A stretch of 64,000 nucleotides of DNA from an uncultured Anaerolineae bacterium (GTDB lineage Bacteria > Chloroflexota > Anaerolineae > Promineifilales > Promineifilaceae): the NCBI GenBank assembly GCA_905479495.1, contig CAJQMR010000008.1:157530-221529 (forward strand), given 5' to 3'. The notes below the pieces were generated by a model. It worked only from the letters and a program-made list of their open reading frames with translations, had not been told where the DNA came from and made no database searches. How positions within the stretch are numbered: position 1 is the first letter of the stretch; each line of letters starts with the position of its first letter. The translations under genes were made by a program, and so were the position numbers. Below, piece by piece: positions 7,927-17,607 of this stretch.

Positions 7927-8760
7927 ATGACAACACAAGTTTCTGTACAAAATACAAGTTCCGTTCGCAGCGCAAAGCAGCCTAAAGCCAGTTTGCCATT
8001 GCAAATTTGGCTGGTTACCTGGCGTAATTTGGTCACGATTTTTCGCACACCGGTGGCCCTTTTTCCGCCGCTGGCCATCAGCATCTTCTTTTTGGTCATT
8101 TATGAATCAACATTGGGTGGGGCGGCAGCCTTTATCCCCAATTTGAGTGGCAACAGCTATCTGGGCTTCATTTTGCCGTTGTCCATCGTCAGTTCTTCGC
8201 TCTCTGGGGCGGGAATTGCAGCGCAGAACATGGTGCGTGACATTGAGAGTGGCTACTTTGACAAGCTGCTGCTCACACCGATTAGCCGCGCAGCTTTGCT
8301 GCTGGGCCCCATCCTGGCCGGGGCGCTCATTTTGGGCATTCAGGCCAGCATTGTGGTGGGCGTGGCCCTAATCATGGGGCTGGAATCGGCCACTGGTTTT
8401 GCGGGGCTGCTGCTGGTAGTTGGATTGGCGATTTTGTTGGGGACTGGTTTTGCTGGATTCACGGTATCGGCGGCCTTGGGCAGCGGCAGCGCGGCGGCGA
8501 CCCAAGGTGCCAGCTTCATCTTTTTCCCGCTCACCTTCTTGACGGCCAGTTTTGTACCGTTGGAACTGTTAGATGGTTGGCTGAAAACGGCCGCAAAGCT
8601 CAATCCTATCACCTACGTCCTGGAAGCCATGCGGGCCACCCTTAACACAGGCTGGGATAACACGCTCATCTGGCAAGGGGTACTTGCCTGCTTGCTCTTG
8701 GGCGGGGCGATGTTTGCTCTGGCTATTTACGCCCTGCGGGTACGGACGCGGCGCTCATAA
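7927..8760 (+). CDS. ABC-2 type permease, DrrB partner
   Basis: The membrane subunit of the exporter, 277 residues with six hydrophobic helices and the ABC-2 layout: cytoplasmic N-terminus, a first helix around VALFPPLAISIFFLVI, and a conserved NPITYVLEAMR segment before the last helix. Only 4 nt separate it from the ATPase gene, so they are co-transcribed and form the transporter together. Confidence 0.9.
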   Translation: MTTQVSVQNTSSVRSAKQPKASLPLQIWLVTWRNLVTIFRTPVALFPPLAISIFFLVIYESTLGGAAAFIPNLSGNSYLGFILPLSIVSSSLSGAGIAAQNMVRDIESGYFDKLLLTPISRAALLLGPILAGALILGIQASIVVGVALIMGLESATGFAGLLLVVGLAILLGTGFAGFTVSAALGSGSAAATQGASFIFFPLTFLTASFVPLELLDGWLKTAAKLNPITYVLEAMRATLNTGWDNTLIWQGVLACLLLGGAMFALAIYALRVRTRRS

Positions 8761-8790
8761 TCTGAAAGCTGTTGGAATTTAGAAATTAGG

Positions 8791-8855
8791 GAGATTAGAG
8801 ATTGGAGATTAGAGATTGGAGATTGAAAAATCTCTAATCTCTAATCTCCAATCTC
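8791..8855. repeat. Intergenic inverted repeat (GAGATTGGAGATTAGAGATT)
   Basis: A perfect 20-bp inverted repeat (8798-8817 against 8836-8855) lies between convergent genes, within tandem GAGATTGGA/GAGATTAGA words. On the plus strand a short T-run follows. It probably ends transcription in both directions. The same words recur around 20444-20498. Confidence 0.65.
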
Positions 8856-8859
8856 TTTT

Positions 8860-10053
8860 TTAGGGCATCAGCAGGACAGGTTCGATCTGCTCCATGGCCC
8901 AGTCGATTTCTTCCTTTTTGATGACCAGCGGCGGGGCAAAGCGGATGACGTTTTCGTGAGTTTCTTTACATAAAATGCCGCGCTCTTGCAGCGCTTCGCA
9001 GAAGCGGCGGGCGCGTGTGTGCAATTCCACGCCGATGAACAGCCCCTTTCCTCTCACCTCTTTAATGTGCTCACTTTCAATGCGCTGCAGGCGGCCTTTG
9101 AAATATTCGCCCAATTCATGGGAGCGTTGCACCATTTTTTCTTCAACCAGGGCTTTAAGGGCGGCACGGCCGACGGCGGCTCCCAACGGATTGCCGCCAA
9201 AGGTGCTGCCGTGGTCACCGGGATGGAACAGGCCCAACACGTTGCGGTCAGCCAAAACGGCCGAAACTGGATAGAATCCCCCGCTCAACGCTTTGCCCAC
9301 GATGGTGATGTCTGACTTTACCCCTTCATGTTCGCAGGCGAACAGCTTTCCTGTACGGCCGAATCCGGTCTGAATCTCATCGGCCACAAAAAGCACATTG
9401 TTTTCCTGGCAAATGTCGTAGGCTTCCTTGAGGTAGCCTTCTGGCGGAATAATGACGCCGCCTTCGCCTTGGATTGGCTCGACGAGGAAGCCAACGGTGT
9501 TGGGGGTGATGGCTGCTTTGAGAGCGGCCGTATCACCGTAAGGAATCATGACAAAACCGGGGGTAAAGGGGCCGAAGTTGATTTTGTAGCTTTCTTCGCT
9601 GGAAAAACCAATGATGGTGGTGGTGCGCCCGTGGAAGTTTCCTCGGCAGACGATGATTTCGGCTTGATTGTGGGGCACTTTTTTGACTTCGTACCCCCAT
9701 TTGCGTGTGGCTTTTACGGCCGTTTCCACCGCTTCAGCTCCCGTGTTCATGGGCAGCGCCATCTCGTAGTGGGTTAGTTCGCACAGCTCTTTGAGGAATG
9801 GGCCCATCTGGTCGTTGCGAAAGGCGCGGGAGGTGAGGGTGACTTTGTGCATTTGCGCCGCTGCCGCCGCTAAAATGCCTGGGTGGCAGTGCCCCTGGTT
9901 GACGGCCGAATACGCCGCCAGGCAGTCCAGATACTTTTTGCCATCTACATCATAAACCCAGGCACCTTCTGCTTTTTCAATCACTACATCCAGCGGATGA
10001 TAGTTGTGGGCGCCGTAGGTTTCATCGAGTTCTATAAATTTTTGACTGTTCAT
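8860..10053 (-). CDS. rocD: Ornithine aminotransferase
   Basis: A class III PLP aminotransferase that converts ornithine and 2-oxoglutarate to glutamate semialdehyde and glutamate, linking arginine breakdown to proline and glutamate. At 397 residues it has full family length. Family marks include the [10 protein letters not shown] segment, [18 protein letters not shown], and the Schiff-base lysine in GKALSGG. AAGGAG lies 11 nt upstream of ATG 10053. A paired palindrome element (10121-10181) precedes the gene. Confidence 0.93.
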   Translation of the reverse strand: MNSQKFIELDETYGAHNYHPLDVVIEKAEGAWVYDVDGKKYLDCLAAYSAVNQGHCHPGILAAAAAQMHKVTLTSRAFRNDQMGPFLKELCELTHYEMALPMNTGAEAVETAVKATRKWGYEVKKVPHNQAEIIVCRGNFHGRTTTIIGFSSEESYKINFGPFTPGFVMIPYGDTAALKAAITPNTVGFLVEPIQGEGGVIIPPEGYLKEAYDICQENNVLFVADEIQTGFGRTGKLFACEHEGVKSDITIVGKALSGGFYPVSAVLADRNVLGLFHPGDHGSTFGGNPLGAAVGRAALKALVEEKMVQRSHELGEYFKGRLQRIESEHIKEVRGKGLFIGVELHTRARRFCEALQERGILCKETHENVIRFAPPLVIKKEEIDWAMEQIEPVLLMP

Positions 10054-10120
10054 AATGAATCAATCTCCTTGCCAATGGGTGTTGGGGAAATCAGGGGCAA
10101 CGCCATGTTGTTTGGTATTC

Positions 10121-10181
10121 AGGACTGGCAGTCCTTCAAATGGTTGCCTAACTGAAAATGATCTCAAGGACTGCCAGTCCT
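10121..10181. repeat. Paired palindromes AGGACT-N3-AGTCCT, 46 bp apart
   Basis: Copies start at 10121 (N3 GGC) and 10167 (N3 GCC). The same pair with the same 46-bp spacing occurs at 24956 and 25002. Both pairs lie just upstream of a gene start, rocD here. Confidence 0.65.
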
Positions 10182-10190
10182 TAGGTTGAT

Positions 10191-10237
10191 AAAAAAAAGC
10201 CTGATCTAATCGAACAATTGTCCGGTCATCAGGCTTT
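10191..10237 (-). terminator. Intrinsic terminator, minus strand
   Basis: Arms AAAGCCTGAT / ATCAGGCTTT (about 10196-10205 and 10228-10237) are followed on the minus strand by eight or more T residues (10191-10198 as A on the plus strand). It would end the minus-strand transcript of uppP and the PstS-like gene. Confidence 0.7.
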
Positions 10238-10353
10238 GCTCAGACAACACACTGTGGAGAGCGTGCCATCATCTTTTCACAAAAACTATGTTGTTTTCTG
10301 GCTCCATTATAGATTTGCTTCTGGTTTCTGTCTATGGGGAAAAGGGGAAAGCA

Positions 10354-10420
10354 ATCACGAATTTGACGAATATTTCCAAAATAGAATTCGTTTTATTCGT
10401 CCATTCGTGTGATTCGTGAT
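10354..10420. repeat. Intergenic inverted repeat (ATCACGAAT family)
   Basis: ATCACGAATTTGACGAAT (10354-10371) is mirrored by ATTCGT words ending in ATTCGTGAT (10395-10420). A second member of this family lies at 13421-13495. Confidence 0.6.
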
Positions 10421-10429
10421 AAAAAATTT

Positions 10430-11257
10430 CTAACGAACACGGCCGTATACATCCTCAATCGCCGCTTGCCCAGCAGCCGATTGCAGCCAGGCCAGAAAGG
10501 TGCGCAGCTCGCCGTTGGGCTCGCTTTCTGTGGCGGTGAGGAAGTAGAGCGGGGTGGTGAGTGAATAGGTTTGCTCGGCGGTGGTTGTGGGGGTGGCGGA
10601 ACGGCCGTCTATCACTAACATCTTCACCGTGGCGGTTTGGCTGGCGCTGCTCAGGCTGCTGTAACCCATGGCGGCGGGATTGTTGGCAACGGCCGTTAAC
10701 ATCGCCTCATTGCCCGTTTGCAGCAAAGCATTGGGGCTGATGCGCTGCTCGGCCATGATTTGCTGCCGCAGCAGGGTGCGCAGCCCGGACCCTTGTTCGC
10801 GGCTGAGCAGGACAATTTCTTGGTCAAGCCCGCCGACCAACTGCCAATTGGTGAGACTGCCGTTAAAAATTGCCTGCACCTCAGCGCTGGTCAAACCCTG
10901 CACAGGATTGTCTGGATGCACGATAAGCACCAGGCCGTCTACAGCAACCGGATTGTAGTAACGCTGATTGCCTTCTGGAATGTGATGCAGCAAGATGGCA
11001 TCTAACAGGCCATTGTCCAAATCATCAACCAGCGCCGTGCTGTTGGCCACCACAAACTGCAATTCAACTTGGGGATATTCTTCTGCGTAGGCCGTTTCCA
11101 CCAGCGGAATGATGGCGCTGGCGCTGCTGGTGACGCCAATTTGCAGCAGCGTGGGGGTGGTGTCCGCTGGCAGGGTCGGCGGTGGGGCGGGCTGGCTGTT
11201 GCAGGCGGCAGTTGTGACGCCCACCAGCAAAGCCAGCAGCCAGATCCATCGTTTCAT
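10430..11257 (-). CDS. PstS-like periplasmic/surface binding lipoprotein
   Basis: A lipoprotein solute receptor of the PBP-like (PstS) type, probably for phosphate or another oxyanion. A signal peptide ends in a lipobox with Cys at residue 19 (TTAAC). The PstS-type motif IFNGSLTNW is followed by the SREQGSGLR segment, equivalent to the phosphate loop. At 275 residues it is short but complete. No permease or ATPase gene is adjacent. It starts 3 nt after the uppP stop codon, so the two form an operon; ATG 11257 is preferred over TTG 11260. Confidence 0.8.
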   Translation of the reverse strand: MKRWIWLLALLVGVTTAACNSQPAPPPTLPADTTPTLLQIGVTSSASAIIPLVETAYAEEYPQVELQFVVANSTALVDDLDNGLLDAILLHHIPEGNQRYYNPVAVDGLVLIVHPDNPVQGLTSAEVQAIFNGSLTNWQLVGGLDQEIVLLSREQGSGLRTLLRQQIMAEQRISPNALLQTGNEAMLTAVANNPAAMGYSSLSSASQTATVKMLVIDGRSATPTTTAEQTYSLTTPLYFLTATESEPNGELRTFLAWLQSAAGQAAIEDVYGRVR

Positions 11258-11260
11258 CAA

Positions 11261-12076
11261 TTAGCTACCCAAAAAGGAAATGAGCAGAAAAACGACGCTG
11301 AACAGGGCAACGTAAGCGGCAAAGCCGTACAGCGTGTGGTTTTTTACCCAGGTGAGCAGCCAATGAATACAGGCGTAACCGGTGATCCCGGCGGCAATGA
11401 AAGCAGCGATGTAGACACCAGTAGAAAATTCGTTGCTTGTGGCGCTGAAGATTTTTAGGATGGCCTGCAAGCCTGCACCCAAAATGGCGGGGATGCCCAG
11501 CAAGAAGCTGTAGCGAGCGGCGGTGGGGCGGTCTAGCCCGCGTGACAGGCCGCCCACGATGGTGCTGCCGCTGCGCGACACGCCGGGGAAGAGGGCCATC
11601 ACCTGAAACAGGCCAATGACGATGGCATCGGTCCAGGTCATGTGGGGGATGTCTTTTTTGCCAGACAGCATCCGTTCGCCCAGGACGAGGAGAACGGCCG
11701 TTACCAGCAAAAAACCAGCCGCAGCTCGGGGACTGCCAAAAATATCTTCAAAAAAGCCTTCGAGTGGAAGGCCAATCAGGGCCACGGGGATGGACCCCAC
11801 CACGATAAACCAGCCCAAACGGGCGTCGCTGCTGGCCATCGGTTGGCGTTGGGACAGATCGCGGAGAACGGCCGTTACAATATTCCACAAATCCCGCCGA
11901 AAATAGATCAGCACCGCCAACAGCGTCCCGGCATGAACCAGCCCAATTAGCGTCAGGTCGGGATTGGTCATTTTGAACAATTCTGGCAGCAGCACCAAAT
12001 GACCAGAGCTGGAGATGGGCAAAAATTCGGTGGCCCCTTGAATAAATCCAATAATAATCGCTTCGATAATTGACAT
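11261..12076 (-). CDS. uppP: Undecaprenyl-diphosphatase
   Basis: A membrane phosphatase that recycles undecaprenyl diphosphate for peptidoglycan synthesis and confers bacitracin tolerance (BacA). The family's two active-site regions are present: GATEFLPISSSGH near the N-terminus and PGVSRSGSTI in the second half. About eight helices, 271 residues, the usual length. The gene precedes the PstS-like lipoprotein gene in the same operon. AGGA lies 7 nt before ATG 12076. Confidence 0.95.
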   Translation of the reverse strand: MSIIEAIIIGFIQGATEFLPISSSGHLVLLPELFKMTNPDLTLIGLVHAGTLLAVLIYFRRDLWNIVTAVLRDLSQRQPMASSDARLGWFIVVGSIPVALIGLPLEGFFEDIFGSPRAAAGFLLVTAVLLVLGERMLSGKKDIPHMTWTDAIVIGLFQVMALFPGVSRSGSTIVGGLSRGLDRPTAARYSFLLGIPAILGAGLQAILKIFSATSNEFSTGVYIAAFIAAGITGYACIHWLLTWVKNHTLYGFAAYVALFSVVFLLISFLGS

Positions 12077-12098
12077 AAAGTTTCCTAAAATTGCTTTA

Positions 12099-12226
12099 TG
12101 TCATTCTGAGCGTAGCGAAGAATCCCTGCAGAGTTGTAAATACCAAGCGTCTTACAGGCGAACAAGGATGCTGCCTGCTCAGGCTTAATGGGATTTTTCA
12201 TTTCGCTGCGCTTCATTCAGAATGAC
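12099..12226. repeat. Intergenic inverted repeat (TGTCATTCTGAGCG...GAATCCC family)
   Basis: TGTCATTCTGA with GAAGAATCCC (12099-12126) is mirrored by GGGATTTTTC with TCAGAATGACA (12190-12226). A second member lies at 21782-21898. It fills the whole spacer between uppP and tgt. Confidence 0.65.
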
Positions 12227-12228
12227 AA

Positions 12229-13350
<1,122 letters not shown>

Positions 13351-13420
13351 TTATAAGGCGGGCAATGATTGTGGGCAATGCGCCCTGGGGTGACTGATTG
13401 TGCAAAAGCGTAAAAAACTC

Positions 13421-13495
13421 ATCACGAATAGACGAATGGGACGAATCAGTCAAAGAAATATTGGTGATATTCGCTGCATTCGTAAAATTCGTGAT
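13421..13495. repeat. Intergenic inverted repeat (ATCACGAAT family, second copy)
   Basis: ATCACGAAT (13421-13429) with repeated ACGAAT words is mirrored by ATTCG words ending in ATTCGTGAT (13487-13495), as at 10354-10420. Confidence 0.6.
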
Positions 13496-13551
13496 TAAAA
13501 AAGGTGACAGCCACCCTAATTTTTGGAAAATCTTGAGCGACTGTCACCTTT
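13495..13551 (-). terminator. Intrinsic terminator of the SET-domain gene
   Basis: An 11-bp stem AAAGGTGACAG / CTGTCACCTTT (13500-13510 and 13541-13551) runs into a T-rich stretch on the minus strand. It lies downstream of the minus-strand gene at 13585-14127. Confidence 0.65.
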
Positions 13552-13584
13552 GGGGGACTGAATGGCTGCCGTTGGGCGCTTCAG

Positions 13585-14127
13585 TCAGAGGAAGACGATT
13601 TCGTTGACTTCTTTTTCTTGTTTGAGCCGGTTGATGCGGCGCTGGAGGTAGGGGGAAAAGAAGCCATCGTACCGGGCTTGCAGCTCTGGCAACTGCCAAT
13701 CGTTGCCAGTGATGTGGCCTCGGCATAGGTCAGTGCCGCAGCCGCAGATGAATTCGTCATAAGGCGCACTGTCTGTCATGGCATAGTCGAAGCACAGTTC
13801 TTCATCTGGTTGGATATTGCGCAGCGCAACCAGCGTGATGGAGTTGCTTAGGCCCAGATTGGGATCGCAAGAGTGGTTGACATAATCGCCTGCATCGAGG
13901 CTGGAACCATGGGGCACCTGGTACAGGTCATCTTCGATTTGTACACTGTGCTCGCGTTCAAATGATGATAACTGGTTAAACTCCTCAGTTGTCACAACTG
14001 AACCACCCCAGCAGATGAGCAGTTCATTCTGCGGGATGGCTTCACGGGCGAAAAGCCCGTAACTTCCCTTTGCTGGATTCTCGCGGACTTCCAGCTTGTG
14101 AGAAACATAACTCTTTCGATTATCCAT
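13585..14127 (-). CDS. SET-domain protein
   Basis: A lysine methyltransferase-like SET domain of 180 residues. The SAM and substrate signatures are visible: NHSCDPN, then ELCFDY, and a post-SET Cys cluster CGCGTDLC. The LEVRENPAKGSYGLFA segment is the usual SET N-terminus. Free-standing bacterial SET proteins are known but their targets are mostly unknown. I chose ATG 14127; an upstream GTG at 14202 would add 25 residues without similarity. Confidence 0.82.
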   Translation of the reverse strand: MDNRKSYVSHKLEVRENPAKGSYGLFAREAIPQNELLICWGGSVVTTEEFNQLSSFEREHSVQIEDDLYQVPHGSSLDAGDYVNHSCDPNLGLSNSITLVALRNIQPDEELCFDYAMTDSAPYDEFICGCGTDLCRGHITGNDWQLPELQARYDGFFSPYLQRRINRLKQEKEVNEIVFL

Positions 14128-14642
14128 TTTCGGTCTAGTTTTCCTTATTAATGCAGTATTGTTTTTGGCGCAAAACGGCCGTATTTTCAAGAGCGATGCC
14201 ACTTTTACACCACAACCTTAAAAAAAGAATCCGGCATTGTACAATGCCGGTTTGTGACAAATTGCTTCTTTTGCCGTGATTGATTGGGAAACGGCCGTTC
14301 TGCAAAATGATCTATGAATTTGCGCGAAATAGTACACTAATTTTGACTGAATACAACAAATTGGTGTACTCATTTTGAGTAAGGTATGGCAGGCGCAATA
14401 AGCACCTCGTTTTGGGACAGATTGCCTGATGTGCCTCAAGGGCTTTATGCTAAACTTATTGTATCTTTTACGTTTAACTTTTGCTGCTTTAAAGTGGCGG
14501 ATATATTTGTAAGGTTGGTCAAGCAAATCACAACAAGTTATCTGACGTAAAAAGGATGTTTGCTGGTGATTTGCTCACGTAAAAGCGGGAAGCGGAGTAT
14601 CCATTTTAAAAAGCTTTTGCCGCTTTTGCATACAGGTTTAGC
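14128..14642. other. Gene-free spacer with orphan minus-strand terminator
   Basis: These 515 bases separate divergent genes. They contain two ACGGCCGT copies (14175, 14291), a minus-strand terminator at 14219-14250, and an AT-rich stretch that should hold the promoter of the sensor kinase. A 102-residue minus-strand frame here runs through the terminator and is probably not coding. Confidence 0.5.
14219..14250 (-). terminator. Intrinsic terminator with perfect 20-bp palindrome
   Basis: CCGGCATTGTACAATGCCGG (14231-14250) is a perfect palindrome, followed on the minus strand by a run of seven or more T (A residues 14219-14225). No recognised gene ends into it, so an unannotated minus-strand transcript from 14251-14640 is possible. 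Confidence 0.65.
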
Positions 14643-17183
14643 ATGATTGAATTTAAAGTCGCCTCATTGAAAAATAGTCCAGAAAGCGGTGATTTTTGGC
14701 AGGGTCTCAATGCCGCATCGGTTGCGTTACAGCAGGCGGCACAGTCAGAAACGGCCGTTTACCAGGTTTTTGCCGAACAGTTAGTTAAATTAGGGCTTCA
14801 CGGTACCGTGAATTTGCTAGATGAGTCGGGGGAAAATTTACGCGTGACTTCCATGGTTTTTTCAGCGCGCCTGATGCGCCTGATAAAACGTGCCGAAAAA
14901 CTCCTCAAAATTAACAGCCAGGAATTTTGCTACCCGGCGGATGCTTCTCCCGCCGATGAGACGGTGTTGACAAAAGGGGATGTCGTTTTTTTGCACGATA
15001 ACAGCGAAAAAATGCGGCTGGTGATCCCTCCTAATATTTACCGTGTTGTCTCCAGATTAATAGGGCCCTTCCTGAAGATACCTGCCATCTTGGCTCCCAT
15101 TTTTGCCAAGTCAGAAGTGATCGGGGTGCTGTATATTGCTGGGGCTAATTTACGGGTGGAAGATGTGTCGACTATTGCAGCCTTTTCTACCCATTTGTCC
15201 ATTGCTCTAGAAAATGCCCGGCTTTTCCAGGCTGTGCAGCGAGCCGAGTCGCAATATAGGCGCCTCTTTGAATCGGCCAATGAAGGTATTTTTCTATTCG
15301 ATCAACACACGCGCCAGTTGATTTCGGCGAACCCCAAAATGCTGTCATTATTGGGCATAAAGAGTGAAGATATCGGGACGATACGGCCGTCTTCTTGGGC
15401 AACACCAGATATCTATCAGCTTTATAAACAACATCTCGCACTCACGTTGGAAAATGGCACTCATTTCTTTGAAATCCCTTATATTGCTCCAGATGGTGAC
15501 ATACGCCAATGGCAAATTTCGGCAACTCTTGTCGATCTTGAAGGGAGGCCGATGCTGAATGGATTGGTGCGAGACGTGACGGAATCCAGGCGGGCTGAAG
15601 AGGAGTTGCGCCAACGTGAGGAACAGCAGCGTCAGCTCTCGGAAAAATTAACGCAACAAACACGCTTGCTGGAAGCCATTTTAGCTGCCACGCCAGATAA
15701 TTTTTTAGTGTTTGATTTAAACGGCCGTTTGCAGTTTATCAGTCTTAGCATCTTGGAATTTTTAGGGTTTTCCCTGAATGACGTTGTGGGGAAAACATGG
15801 CAAGAGCTTCAGTTGCCTGTTGAATTTGGCAAAGTAAGTGACCAGGATCGGGCAAGTGTGTTGCAGACCGGCAAACCGGTTAGCCGAGAGTTTCAATTTC
15901 CCTGGTCAGATGGTTTACGCGAGATCGAATTTGTAACCAACCCCGTGCTGGACAACCAGGAAGAGGTTGTTTCTTTTGTGACCACGGCCCGGGACGTGAC
16001 AGAATGGCGACAAACAGTGCGGGCTATGCATCGTGCCCAAAAAATGGAAAGTTTGGGCATATTGGCCGGTGGCATTGCCCACGATTTTAACAATTTGTTG
16101 GTGGCTATGTTGGGCCAGGCTTCACTGGCCCAAACCTATCTAGACAGTCACCAGCCGGCGCATGGGCACATTAGCAAGGTTGTTCAAGCGGCCGAACAGG
16201 CAGCGGGCTTAACCCAGCAGCTGCTGGCTTATTCCGGTGGTGGCCAGTTCAGTATTAAGTTAATCGATCTCAATCGTCTTATTCAAGAAAGCATGGACCT
16301 GTTTAAGGTGGCACTGCCCAAACAAATTATTCTGGAGTTTGACCTGGTAGATGATTTACCCCTGATTGAGGGTGACAAAGCTCAGCTGCAGCAAGTATTG
16401 ATGAATTTAGTTATTAATGGGGCTGAAGCAATTGGTGAACAGACTGGAAGAATTTGTGTGCAGACGGCCGTACGACATATTACGCAAGAAGATCAGCGCT
16501 TCTGGCGATATACAGATTTGCAATTACCCACGGGAAACTATGTTTCTTTGCGGGTAGAAGACGATGGCGAGGGCATGGAACCGGAAAACATCGTCAAAAT
16601 CTTTGATCCTTTCTTTACGACCAAGTTTACCGGGCGCGGTTTAGGATTGGCGGCTGTGCTGGGAATCGTACGCAGTCATCGGGGTGGTCTCTGGGTGTCC
16701 AGTGAGCCGGAAGACGGCACCGTTTTTGAACTTTTGCTACCGATTTCCACTGAAGTTGAACCAGTGGAAGCAGCCCAACCAGAAGTGCCTGTGTCGGAAA
16801 CGGCCGTTACCGGCCTGGTTCTGGTTATTGATGATGAACGCGCCGTGCGCGAAGCAGTGGCTGACATTTTAGAAATGGAAGGGATGGAGGTGATCGCCGC
16901 TGCCAATGGCGATGAAGGCATTGCTTTGTACCAGGCACAAGCCAGCGAGATCGATCTGGTGCTGCTTGATTTGTCCATGCCCGGCAAAAGCGGCCGCGAA
17001 ACGTTTGAAATTTTACAGCAATTTGATCCAGATGTGCGCATTATGCTTTCTTCTGGCTATAGCGAGGAGGACGCCACGCGCGGTTTTGCCACGCCACCGT
17101 TGGTAGGCTTTTTGCAAAAACCTTATCGGCTGGACACGTTTATTCAGCGGATGCAAGAATTTATGCGAAATCACAAACTGTAG
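14643..17183 (+). CDS. Hybrid sensor histidine kinase (GAF-PAS-PAS-HisKA-HATPase-REC)
   Basis: A cytoplasmic hybrid two-component kinase of 846 residues with no membrane helix. Domains in order: GAF-like (about 20-200), PAS (about 203-320), PAS (about 337-462), HisKA with phospho-His in GIAHDFNN (about 480), HATPase with N-box NLVINGAEAI and DDGEGM/GRGLGLAAV boxes, and a C-terminal receiver with Asp in LLDLSMPGKSG (about 775). The HDFNN form is typical of the NtrB-like HisKA group. No separate regulator gene adjoins it, so output may go through its own receiver and a distant partner. Confidence 0.9.
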   Translation: MIEFKVASLKNSPESGDFWQGLNAASVALQQAAQSETAVYQVFAEQLVKLGLHGTVNLLDESGENLRVTSMVFSARLMRLIKRAEKLLKINSQEFCYPADASPADETVLTKGDVVFLHDNSEKMRLVIPPNIYRVVSRLIGPFLKIPAILAPIFAKSEVIGVLYIAGANLRVEDVSTIAAFSTHLSIALENARLFQAVQRAESQYRRLFESANEGIFLFDQHTRQLISANPKMLSLLGIKSEDIGTIRPSSWATPDIYQLYKQHLALTLENGTHFFEIPYIAPDGDIRQWQISATLVDLEGRPMLNGLVRDVTESRRAEEELRQREEQQRQLSEKLTQQTRLLEAILAATPDNFLVFDLNGRLQFISLSILEFLGFSLNDVVGKTWQELQLPVEFGKVSDQDRASVLQTGKPVSREFQFPWSDGLREIEFVTNPVLDNQEEVVSFVTTARDVTEWRQTVRAMHRAQKMESLGILAGGIAHDFNNLLVAMLGQASLAQTYLDSHQPAHGHISKVVQAAEQAAGLTQQLLAYSGGGQFSIKLIDLNRLIQESMDLFKVALPKQIILEFDLVDDLPLIEGDKAQLQQVLMNLVINGAEAIGEQTGRICVQTAVRHITQEDQRFWRYTDLQLPTGNYVSLRVEDDGEGMEPENIVKIFDPFFTTKFTGRGLGLAAVLGIVRSHRGGLWVSSEPEDGTVFELLLPISTEVEPVEAAQPEVPVSETAVTGLVLVIDDERAVREAVADILEMEGMEVIAAANGDEGIALYQAQASEIDLVLLDLSMPGKSGRETFEILQQFDPDVRIMLSSGYSEEDATRGFATPPLVGFLQKPYRLDTFIQRMQEFMRNHKL

Positions 17184-17386
17184 CAATAGCCCGAGGATAG
17201 AAGCGCATCGTCTGCATCTCCCTGGACAGCATGTTTATCAGTGCTTTCGGTGCTAGGCGGCAGATTTCTTACATTGATGGAGATAACACAGCCCCACAGC
17301 TTTTTTGACAACCACACACGCTTTTGCTACCATCTCACCCACAATTAAATAAAGTCTTAGGCAATATAAAGCTTGCCTAAGCAATT

Positions 17387-17565
17387 CTTATCCAGAGAGG
17401 TGGAGGGAACGGCCCGATGATACCTCAGCAACCACTTATGATCGCCAGCTTGGCGCATTATGGGAAGGTGCTAATTCCGGCAGAAGAAATGTAATCTTCT
17501 GGAAGATGAGATGTGGCAATATTGATTTTATGAGCCCCTTCTGTGACTTCCAGAAGGGGCTTTTT
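17387..17565 (+). promoter_or_regulatory. SAM-I (S-box) riboswitch with terminator
   Basis: The aptamer (about 17387-17510) shows the S-box consensus: CTTATC, AGAGAGGTGGAGGGA, CGGCCC, then GATGATACCTCAGCAACC, closing with GATGAG, which pairs with the first CTTATC. The expression platform is an intrinsic terminator, AGCCCCTTCTG / CAGAAGGGGCT (17533-17543, 17551-17561), with T5. High S-adenosylmethionine should stop transcription before the methionine-pathway gene at 17608. Confidence 0.95.
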
Positions 17566-17607
17566 CTTTGATGCGTACGGGTATGTGCGTGGCCAAGCGA
17601 GGGAACG

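Larger units (their letters stand above)
10054..10429. other. Gene-free spacer with three inverted-repeat structures
   Basis: These 376 bases hold no credible gene. They contain the paired AGGACT-N3-AGTCCT palindromes (10121-10135, 10167-10181), a minus-strand terminator (10191-10237), and an ATCACGAAT/ATTCGTGAT inverted repeat (10354-10420). Confidence 0.6.

Noticed and set aside
14218..14526. 102-residue minus-strand frame
   Set aside because: Its end lies in the T-run and palindrome of a terminator, and the composition is not protein-like.
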